From positions 1-11,973 of the forward strand of contig CAJXLR010000027.1 in NCBI GenBank assembly GCA_913056425.1: DNA of 11,973 nucleotides. The letters are read 5' to 3'. A model generated the notes under the pieces. That model was not told where the DNA came from. It saw only the letters and a program-made list of their open reading frames with translations, and made no database searches. The stretch comes from an uncultured Bacteroidota bacterium. GTDB taxonomy: Bacteria; Bacteroidota; Bacteroidia; NS11-12g; UBA9320. The position numbers and the translations under genes were made by a program. Positions 6,912-11,973 of the stretch are shown here, piece after piece (the stretch's first letter is position 1; each line of letters begins with the position of its first letter).

Positions 6912-7886
6912 ATGGGATTTGAGTTACTACAAAAAGTGACAAGCCTGCGCCATATATTGATTTGTGTTCTCTTCTTGAGCGTTTTCCAGAAGGCCCAAGC
7001 CACTGAACAAGATACTGTCTATCGCGACTCGATACGAAATATCGAGTATCAGCTGGAAGGGTTAAGTCACAACATCATTAACTCGCGTGATATCGAAGAA
7101 CGAGTTACCAGCTGTTACTATTTCATTCAAACACTTAAAAAGGCGCTACAGGTTCCAACGAGTTTCGACTACGAGTTTGAGCGTTTGAAAACCGTAAGTA
7201 TTCTGAAACCCGAAGACGAGGCATTCCGACTGTTTACCTGGAATCTGCCATTAGACAGCGGACGGTATGTGTACTTTGGAGCGATGCAAATGAATTCGCC
7301 CGACAGTCTGGTGCTTTTCGGTTTATACGATAGTTCACATACATTTAGACAGCCGGAATTTGAGCAAGTAGATCACAAACACTGGATTGGGGCACTCTAT
7401 TATCAGATTCATACCTACAGTTACAAAGGAGAGAAGCGTTACTTACTGTTTGGTTGGGATGGGCAAGATGGTTTTACCAACCGAAAGATCATAGATGTAC
7501 TGCACTTCGATGAAAGTGGTAAGCCTTGGTTTGGTCTACCCATTTTTGAGGATGATGAAGATGAATACAAACACCGTTTAATACATACCTACGCCAATCA
7601 GGCCACAATGATTTGTAGGTATAGCAAGGAAGAGAAGAAGATAGTTTTTGATCACTTGTCTCCAGTTAACCCAATGCTTAAAGGCCAGTATCAGTATTAT
7701 GTTCCAGATGGGACGTATGACTATATGGTATTTATTAAGGGGTTTTGGCAAAGACAGGAGTTGTTGTTTGATGATGCAGATGATCAACATAAGTATCGAA
7801 AGATGAACGATATCCAGGAACCCGAGCCTCCAAAAGGAGTTAAACCAAAGAAAAAACGTCGAAAGAATAAGAAAGCGTTCAAATAA
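6912..7886 (+). CDS. Secreted protein of unknown function
   Basis: I do not recognise a named family. I chose the ATG at 6912 because it opens directly on a signal peptide: charged MGFELLQKVTSLRH, hydrophobic ILICVLFLSVF, then QAQA-like cleavage at about residue 30. An in-frame ATG at 6858 would overlap the thiolase and place 18 residues before the signal. The mature protein of about 294 residues starts with a helical part (DSIRNIEYQLEGL). It continues with beta-rich, aromatic and acidic sequence, including RYVYFGAM, HWIGALYYQIH, YLLFGWDGQDGFTNRKI and FGLPIFEDDEDEY. It ends in a very basic tail (PKKKRRKNKKAFK). The YLLFGWDG...TNRKI block resembles conserved hypothetical proteins I associate with Flavobacteriales, but that is from memory. 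There is no type IX sorting domain and no lipobox. It is probably periplasmic or surface-associated and is followed by a strong terminator. Confidence 0.8.
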   Translation: MGFELLQKVTSLRHILICVLFLSVFQKAQATEQDTVYRDSIRNIEYQLEGLSHNIINSRDIEERVTSCYYFIQTLKKALQVPTSFDYEFERLKTVSILKPEDEAFRLFTWNLPLDSGRYVYFGAMQMNSPDSLVLFGLYDSSHTFRQPEFEQVDHKHWIGALYYQIHTYSYKGEKRYLLFGWDGQDGFTNRKIIDVLHFDESGKPWFGLPIFEDDEDEYKHRLIHTYANQATMICRYSKEEKKIVFDHLSPVNPMLKGQYQYYVPDGTYDYMVFIKGFWQRQELLFDDADDQHKYRKMNDIQEPEPPKGVKPKKKRRKNKKAFK

Positions 7887-7916
7887 AAAAGGTCGATTCA
7901 CTGAATCGACCTTTTT
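7886..7916. terminator. Symmetrical bidirectional terminator
   Basis: A perfect inverted repeat of 15-base arms (7886-7900 and 7902-7916) is centred on a single base. The GGTCGATTCA core is flanked by A and T runs, so the hairpin ends in a U run when transcribed from either strand. It lies between the convergent unknown secreted gene and fabI and probably ends both. Confidence 0.92.
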
Positions 7917-7934
7917 CGTAGTGTAGTGACAATT

Positions 7935-8750
7935 TTATTCTTCAGTACCGAACTTATCCATCACAGCTTCTGATACTCCAACATTGCTGAAGCCTCCATC
8001 GTGATACAAGTTCTGCATCGTTACCATTCTGGTAAGATCTGAGAACAAGCTAACACAATATGATGCACAATCGTCTGCTGAGGCATTTCCGAGTGGTGAC
8101 ATTTTCTCTGCATAATCAATAAATGCGTTGAATCCTCCAACTCCGGAACCTGCGGTAGTCATTGTAGGTGACTGAGAAATGGAATTAACTCGCACCTTGC
8201 GTTTTACGCCATAGTGATATCCAAAGCTACGTGTAATTGACTCGAGCAATGCTTTGCTTTCAGCCATTTCACTGTAGTCAGGGAAAGTTCGCTGTGCTGC
8301 GATGTAGGTTAGTCCAATTACTGAACCCCAATCATTAATCGCATCTTTTTCATAACACGTTTGAAGCAGGCGATGTAAACTGATGGCGCTGATGTCAAAC
8401 GTCTTATGCATAAAGTCGTAATTCAACCCGGTGTATGGTTTCTTTTTACGGATGTTAAGGCTCATACCTACGGAATGAAGTATGAAGTCAACCTTGCCAA
8501 ACTTCTCCATTGCCGCATCGATTAATGCGTTCATGTCGTCGTTGCTGGTTACATCGCAAGCAACCACATCTGAGTTTGTTTTTTCTGCAAGCTCATTAAT
8601 GGCTCCCATACGAAGCGCAATTGGTGCGTTGGTTAGAATAAATTCTGCACCCGCATCATGGCATTGCTCTGCTACTTTCCACGCGATAGAGTTACTGTCT
8701 AACGCTCCGAAAATGATTCCTTTTTTACCGGCTAATAACTGATTACTCAT
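7935..8750 (-). CDS. fabI: Enoyl-[acyl-carrier-protein] reductase [NADH]
   Basis: FabI reduces the trans-2 double bond of enoyl-ACP in the last step of each fatty-acid elongation cycle, using NADH (EC 1.3.1.9). The 271-residue protein has the FabI form of the short-chain dehydrogenase fold. The cofactor loop is GALDSNSIAWKVA at 15-27, and HSVGMS at 92-97 follows beta 4. The two tyrosines of FabI are Tyr149 (in LTYIAAQR) and Tyr159, ten residues apart, with Lys166 completing the Y-x6-K motif in YSEMAESK. SISQSPTMTTAGSGV is the substrate-loop region. SEMAESK, where E. coli has NVMGLAK, fits Bacteroidota-type FabI. The start ATG at 8750 is preceded 16 bases upstream by a TAAACTTG box. The upstream type IX cargo gene ends only 25 bases away, so read-through is also possible. 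Confidence 0.93.
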   Translation of the reverse strand: MSNQLLAGKKGIIFGALDSNSIAWKVAEQCHDAGAEFILTNAPIALRMGAINELAEKTNSDVVACDVTSNDDMNALIDAAMEKFGKVDFILHSVGMSLNIRKKKPYTGLNYDFMHKTFDISAISLHRLLQTCYEKDAINDWGSVIGLTYIAAQRTFPDYSEMAESKALLESITRSFGYHYGVKRKVRVNSISQSPTMTTAGSGVGGFNAFIDYAEKMSPLGNASADDCASYCVSLFSDLTRMVTMQNLYHDGGFSNVGVSEAVMDKFGTEE

Positions 8751-8766
8751 TTGTTAAACTTTGCTG

Positions 8767-8774
8767 CAAGTTTA
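8767..8774 (-). promoter_or_regulatory. Possible -7 box of fabI
   Basis: On the minus strand TAAACTTG has one mismatch to TAnnTTTG and is followed by C. It ends 16 bases before the fabI ATG and fits in the 25-base gap after the upstream gene. Any -33 contact would lie inside the end of that gene. Confidence 0.35.
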
Positions 8775-8775
8775 A

Positions 8776-9372
8776 TCAAAGAAGGACAAACTTACCTCGC
8801 AATGTTCTTCCATCGACAAGAATCGTATAATAATAGATTCCCGAAAGGTGTAGACTAAATTCACCTAACGTAATGCTTTTGTCACGCGTTGTATGGGTGC
8901 GTATACGACTGCCTGTCTTTGAATAAACGGTTATTTCGGCAACATCTGCGTTTGGATTATCGAACAACAACGTGCTCTGTGCACTAGCTGGGTTGGGATA
9001 AACCAAGCTTCCGGAAGTACCAATTTGCGTAATACGCAGATGTAAAATTTGAGATTTGCCAAAGACTCCTAAATCAATCTGAAAGAAAATATCCCGATTC
9101 ACATCAGGCTCGCGCATTATATAGGTGTAGCTTTCTTCCGATGTATCTGAACCACAGATTCCTGGATATGTGTAAACAGCAGATAGGGCATTCGAATCCG
9201 TACCGTAGAGAACATGAATGTCTTCACAAGTAAATCCTGCTCGGGTTGTCCAGGTTACAACTACGTTTCCCTCAACTTCAGATATATTAAAATCCGACAG
9301 ATACGGTTGCCCCGTAACCTTCTGACTGAGCAAAAGATGAATGGTCCATATGATGGTCGATTTGCGCAACAT
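8776..9372 (-). CDS. Small type IX secretion cargo protein with C-terminal sorting domain
   Basis: The 198-residue protein has a signal peptide (MLRKSTIIWTIHLLLSQKVTG before Q). Residues 24-113 are a compact beta-rich domain with two cysteines, Cys49 and Cys73 (FTCEDIHVLYG and YPGICGSDTSEE), that could form a disulfide. From about 122 to the end it matches the Por secretion tail (type A sorting domain): LVYPNPAS, then AEITVYSKTGSRI, then LSGIYYYTILVDG and a final GKFVLL. That domain directs export across the outer membrane by the type IX system and is normally removed on the surface. The N-terminal domain has a fibronectin-like feel (NVVVTWTTRAG), but I cannot name its function; adhesion or a structural role is possible. 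It lies 25 bases before fabI and is divergent from kdsA. Confidence 0.88.
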   Translation of the reverse strand: MLRKSTIIWTIHLLLSQKVTGQPYLSDFNISEVEGNVVVTWTTRAGFTCEDIHVLYGTDSNALSAVYTYPGICGSDTSEESYTYIMREPDVNRDIFFQIDLGVFGKSQILHLRITQIGTSGSLVYPNPASAQSTLLFDNPNADVAEITVYSKTGSRIRTHTTRDKSITLGEFSLHLSGIYYYTILVDGRTLRGKFVLL

Positions 9373-9424
9373 TGATATCTGTTAGACAGAATTTTGGTCG
9401 AAAGAGTTCGCTCTTCCCGACACA

Positions 9425-9432
9425 CAAATATG
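9425..9432 (-). promoter_or_regulatory. Possible -7 box of the type IX cargo gene
   Basis: On the minus strand CATATTTG has one mismatch to TAnnTTTG. It would give a leader of roughly 45 bases before the ATG at 9372. It directly abuts the candidate kdsA box on the opposite strand. Confidence 0.25.
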
Positions 9433-9440
9433 TAATATTG
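9433..9440 (+). promoter_or_regulatory. Possible -7 box of kdsA
   Basis: TAATATTG has one mismatch to TAnnTTTG and is followed by CC. It ends 14 bases before the GTG start at 9455. The same octamer precedes comB. Confidence 0.35.
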
Positions 9441-9454
9441 CCAAAAGAATAATT

Positions 9455-10273
9455 GTGACAAAGTCTGAAACACTAGCGTATCTAAAGTCAGGAGGAGACT
9501 CTTTATTTGTTTTAGCCGGTCCGTGTGCTATAGAAGGAGCCGGTATGGCAGATGAGATTGCAGGAGAGTTAAAATCGATTTGTTCTAGGTTGGGTGTCCC
9601 TCTGGTTTTTAAGGGATCATACCGAAAAGCCAATCGGTCTCGCTTGGACAGTTTTACCGGAATTGGTGATGAGAAAGCGTTGCAGATTTTGGCGGATATT
9701 GGGGACAAATACGACGTCCCAACCGTTACAGATATTCACGAGGCTGGAGAAGCTCAACTAGCTGCAGATTATGTTGATGTTTTACAAATTCCAGCATTCT
9801 TGTTTAGACAAACGGCTTTGTTGATAGCAGCTGCGCGAACAGGAAAGTTCGTCAATATCAAAAAAGGACAGTTCGCATCCGCCGGTGCTATGAAGTTTGC
9901 ACTGGATAAGGTTGTGGAAAGCGGAAATTCTAACGTATTACTCACAGAGCGTGGAAATATGTTTGGTTATGGAGACCTCATTGTTGACTTCAGAAACATC
10001 ACAGAGATGAAAGACTTTGGGCATCCTGTTGTTATGGACATAACGCATAGTTTACAACAGCCAAACACTAGTTCCGGAGTAACCGGTGGTAAACCAGAAC
10101 TCATACGAACTATTGCAAAGGCGGCAGTTGCGGTGGGAGCAGACGGGTTATTCATCGAGACCCATCCGAATCCATCCGAAGCAAAATCGGATGGGGCTAA
10201 TATGTTGCCACTTGATCAATTTGAGAGCTTGATGAAAAACCTCATAGCGATTCGAAACGTCGTAAAGGAATAA
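9455..10273 (+). CDS. kdsA: 3-deoxy-8-phosphooctulonate synthase (KDO-8-phosphate synthase)
   Basis: KdsA condenses phosphoenolpyruvate with arabinose 5-phosphate to KDO 8-phosphate (EC 2.5.1.55), the first committed step to the lipopolysaccharide inner-core sugar. It is a cytosolic TIM barrel; 272 residues is normal. Family blocks are LAGPCAIE at 20-27, FKGSYRKANRS at 52-62, VTDIHEA at 91-97, LQIPAFLFRQT at 110-120, NIKKGQF at 134-140, ITHSLQ at 196-201 and IETHPNP at 234-240. Cys24, His198, Glu235 and Asp246 line up with the metal ligands of the Aquifex enzyme, so this should be the metal-dependent class; E. coli has Asn in place of the Cys. One oddity is RQTA at 118-121, where E. coli and Aquifex read RQTD. 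The start is GTG; the first in-frame ATG lies after the GPC motif and is too late. Confidence 0.95.
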   Translation: MTKSETLAYLKSGGDSLFVLAGPCAIEGAGMADEIAGELKSICSRLGVPLVFKGSYRKANRSRLDSFTGIGDEKALQILADIGDKYDVPTVTDIHEAGEAQLAADYVDVLQIPAFLFRQTALLIAAARTGKFVNIKKGQFASAGAMKFALDKVVESGNSNVLLTERGNMFGYGDLIVDFRNITEMKDFGHPVVMDITHSLQQPNTSSGVTGGKPELIRTIAKAAVAVGADGLFIETHPNPSEAKSDGANMLPLDQFESLMKNLIAIRNVVKE

Positions 10274-10295
10274 AGGCCGGATTTCTCCGACCTTT
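10272..10295 (+). terminator. Possible weak terminator after kdsA
   Basis: AAAGGCCGGA (10272-10281) can pair with TCCGACCTTT (10286-10295) across a four-base loop, with one C-A mismatch. It begins inside the stop codon. Only three T bases follow at the stem end, so termination is likely inefficient, or this is only mRNA 3' end protection. Confidence 0.45.
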
Positions 10296-10426
10296 AGACC
10301 AAATTAACTAACCAATTAATTCAAATTTACCCTACTTAACCAACGGGACTGTTGTGTCATTATTTTGTCACCCACTAAAAATGACATTTCATTTTGCTCT
10401 AAGTGTTGATTCTTTTCCTAGTCTGG

Positions 10427-10434
10427 TAAATTCG
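10427..10434 (+). promoter_or_regulatory. Possible promoter of the DUF5606 gene
   Basis: TAAATTCG has one mismatch to TAnnTTTG. A TTG at 10406-10408 lies 18 bases upstream, close to the -33 spacing known for Bacteroidota. The predicted leader is about 40 bases and includes an A9 run (10462-10470), typical of the A-rich translation starts in this phylum. Confidence 0.4.
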
Positions 10435-10478
10435 ATTCGCTGGTGAATGGCATATCTTCGCAAAAAAAAAGAACAGGA

Positions 10479-10925
10479 ATGGAACTGAAAGACGTTGTAT
10501 CAATAGGGGGGAAGCCGGGTTTACATCAGATTGTAGGGCGGAGAACCACAGGATTGATCGTTGAAAGCATTGATGATCGTAAGAAACGCACACCAACAAA
10601 CCTCACACAAAAAGTTTCTATCCTAGACGATATAAGCATATATACATACGATGAGGATGTTCGCCTTTCGGAAGTTTTTAAAAAGCTTGACGCGTTGGTA
10701 AGTGCCGGTGAATTGGAATTAGTTACCAAAAAAGATGGCGGAGATGCTATTCGCGACTTCTTTACGAAGGTGCTCCCGAACTTTGATCAAGACCAAGTGT
10801 ACACCTCTGACATTTTAAAGATTTGCAGCTGGTATACCATTCTTAAGGACAAAATAGATTTTCAAGCTGAAGCGTCTGAGTCAAATGATGATGCTAAAGA
10901 TGACGAAGCCCAAGCGGCTGAGTAG
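10479..10925 (+). CDS. DUF5606 domain protein
   Basis: This small cytosolic protein of 148 residues has no signal peptide or membrane segment. Its N-terminal half, MELKDVVSIGGKPGLHQIV, then GLIVESIDDRKKR and KVSILDDISIYTYDED, matches what I know of the DUF5606 family, which is largely confined to Bacteroidota. The second half (LSEVFKKLDALV, then RDFFTKVLPNFDQDQVYTSD) is mostly helical. The last 20 residues are an acidic, probably disordered tail (SNDDAKDDEAQAAE). The function is unknown. I chose the ATG at 10479 because homologues begin at about MELKDV. A GTG at 10443 would add 12 residues encoded across the A9 run and is less likely. The gene stands alone, with a strong hairpin 21 bases after the stop, and is convergent with the clpC gene. 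Confidence 0.85.
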   Translation: MELKDVVSIGGKPGLHQIVGRRTTGLIVESIDDRKKRTPTNLTQKVSILDDISIYTYDEDVRLSEVFKKLDALVSAGELELVTKKDGGDAIRDFFTKVLPNFDQDQVYTSDILKICSWYTILKDKIDFQAEASESNDDAKDDEAQAAE

Positions 10926-10946
10926 TATCGGCTCATAGTTAAAAAG

Positions 10947-10973
10947 AAAAGGCGTTCAATTGAACGCCTTTTT
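10947..10973. terminator. Symmetrical bidirectional terminator
   Basis: A perfect 26-base palindrome has a GGCGTTCAA/TTGAACGCC core flanked by AAAA and TTTT, with T's continuing to 10973. It ends the DUF5606 gene on the plus strand. On the minus strand it starts two bases after the clpC stop codon, so it should also end clpC transcription. Confidence 0.9.
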
Positions 10974-10974
10974 G

Positions 10975-11973
10975 TTACTCTTCTTTTTTGGTAGCGGGTT
11001 TCTTGCTGCTTTTGGAATGACTAAACTTGAGTTCTTCCTTCTTTTTGTCAAGATCAACCTTGATGATATCCCCGTCTTGAATTTCCTGCTTCAGTATTTC
11101 TTCAGCCAATGGATCCTCCAAATACTTTTGGATTGCTCTGTTCAATGGTCGAGCTCCAAATTCTTTATCGTATCCTTTTTCAGCCAAGAAATCTTTGGCA
11201 GGTTTCGATAGCTTTATTTGAAACCCTACACTTTCTATACGCTGAAGTAGCTTCTTAACACTGATATCTAAAATCTTCGTGATGTCCTCTTTCGTTAAGC
11301 TGTTGAACACAATCACATCATCAATTCGGTTCAAGAATTCAGGTGAGAAGAATTTCTTCAATGCATTCTCGATTACACCTTTAGACTCCTTGGCAAGTGC
11401 ACCAACTTTGGCAGTCGTGGAGAATCCAACACCGGTTCCGAAATCTTTTAGCTGACGAGAACCAATGTTCGATGTCATGATGATGATTGTATTTCTGAAG
11501 TCTACTCGACGTCCAAGAGAATCTGTCAAGAATCCTTCGTCAAGGATTTGCAGCATCATGTTGAACACATCAGGGTGAGCTTTTTCAATCTCATCAAACA
11601 ATACAACAGAATACGGCTTTCTGCGTACGCGCTCTGTCAACAATCCACCTTCTTCATATCCAACGTAACCCGGAGGGGCTCCTACAAGTCGGCTTACGGC
11701 GAATTTTTCCATGTATTCACTCATGTCAATTCGAACCATTGCCTCTTTGTTGTCGAATAGATATTCCGCAAGAGCTTTGGCCATTTCGGTTTTACCTACT
11801 CCTGTAGGACCTAAGAATATGAATGAACCAATTGGTTTGTTTGGATCTTTTAATCCAGCTCTCGTGCGTTGAATGGCTTTTGTTAGCTTTTCAATAGCGC
11901 TGTCCTGACCAATAACTGCCTTACGCAGGTCATCATTCATTGTGAGTAAACGATTTCCTTCGGTCTTAGCGAT
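10975..11973 (-). CDS. clpC: ClpC-type AAA+ unfoldase, C-terminal part (5' end outside the window)
   Basis: ClpC/ClpA-type unfoldases use ATP to unfold proteins and feed them to the ClpP peptidase. The frame is open to the window edge, with IAKTEGNRLLTM before the internal Met at 11940, so only the second AAA+ module (about 332 codons) is visible. Counting from that Met: IGQD at 10-13, Walker A GPTGVGKT at 44-51, pore loop GYVG at 91-94, Walker B VVLFDEIEKAH at 112-122, sensor-1 TSNIGS at 156-161, arginine finger in FLNRID at 202-207, and sensor-2 GARPLNR at 262-268. VGF at 171-173 fits the ClpP-docking loop, which argues for a ClpC-type partner of ClpP rather than the disaggregase ClpB. The C terminus is a lysine/serine-rich tail (SKSSKKPATKKEE). 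The N-terminal domains are not visible, so ClpC rather than ClpA is inference. Confidence 0.92.
   Translation of the reverse strand: MAKTEGNRLLTMNDDLRKAVIGQDSAIEKLTKAIQRTRAGLKDPNKPIGSFIFLGPTGVGKTEMAKALAEYLFDNKEAMVRIDMSEYMEKFAVSRLVGAPPGYVGYEEGGLLTERVRRKPYSVVLFDEIEKAHPDVFNMMLQILDEGFLTDSLGRRVDFRNTIIIMTSNIGSRQLKDFGTGVGFSTTAKVGALAKESKGVIENALKKFFSPEFLNRIDDVIVFNSLTKEDITKILDISVKKLLQRIESVGFQIKLSKPAKDFLAEKGYDKEFGARPLNRAIQKYLEDPLAEEILKQEIQDGDIIKVDLDKKKEELKFSHSKSSKKPATKKEE

Noticed and set aside
9382..9708. Minus-strand open frame opposite the kdsA start
   Set aside because: It is antisense to conserved KdsA sequence and the divergent promoter region, and its translation shows no domain.
10443..10478. 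GTG start 12 codons upstream for the DUF5606 gene
   Set aside because: The extra residues are encoded across an A9 run and precede the usual family start MELKDV; the run fits a leader better.
10960..11211. Plus-strand frame rich in Phe and Leu that looks like a membrane peptide
   Set aside because: It is the complement of the Lys/Glu-rich clpC tail, which automatically gives Phe/Leu codons, and it starts inside the terminator palindrome.
1..11973. Defence, toxin-antitoxin, CRISPR, insertion sequence or prophage content
   Set aside because: No spaced repeats, transposase, integrase, toxin-like pair or target-site duplication was seen; the genes are almost all housekeeping or envelope genes.

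Overview
The window looks like chromosome from a member of the Bacteroidota, probably order Flavobacteriales or a close relative. The signs are a Por/type IX secretion C-terminal sorting domain, a DUF5606-type protein, a FabI with the Bacteroidota-style active site, promoter elements of the TAnnTTTG kind, and an absence of clear Shine-Dalgarno sequences. Base composition looks moderate, in the low-to-mid 40s % GC by eye. I see no mobile element, CRISPR array, tRNA or rRNA.

Layout. Positions 1-1070 hold the 3' part of an envelope gene (beta-barrel-like strands, one thrombospondin type 3 repeat, short coil, linker, SPOR domain). It is broken in this sequence by a one-base frameshift near 159-161. 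A secreted M16 zinc metallopeptidase follows (1157-3985, +). On the minus strand come a SAM-dependent methyltransferase (5608-4793) and a ComB-like 2-phosphosulfolactate phosphatase (4767-4054), which may be co-transcribed. Divergent from them, acetyl-CoA acetyltransferase (5720-6895, +) is followed after 16 bases by a secreted protein of unknown function (6912-7886, +). FabI (8750-7935, -) lies downstream of a small type IX-secreted protein (9372-8776, -). KdsA (9455-10273, +) is divergent from that cargo gene. The last genes are a DUF5606 protein (10479-10925, +) and the 3' end of a ClpC-type AAA+ unfoldase (11973-10975, -), which runs off the window.

How they fit together. Most genes are housekeeping: fatty-acid elongation (FabI), acyl-CoA metabolism (thiolase), lipopolysaccharide core synthesis (KdsA) and protein quality control (ClpC, with a VGF loop for ClpP). 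The rest serve the envelope: M16 peptidase, type IX cargo, SPOR protein and an unknown secreted protein. Three convergent gene pairs are each separated by only 48-68 bases that carry one strong, nearly symmetrical hairpin terminator. Several genes have a TAnnTTTG-like box 14-19 bases before the start codon, which implies very short leaders.

I do not see a convincing new multi-gene system. The points most worth a second look are the frameshifted TSP3-SPOR gene, the unknown secreted protein, an Asp-to-Ala change in a conserved KdsA motif, the unclear role of ComB here, and the very short-leader promoters.
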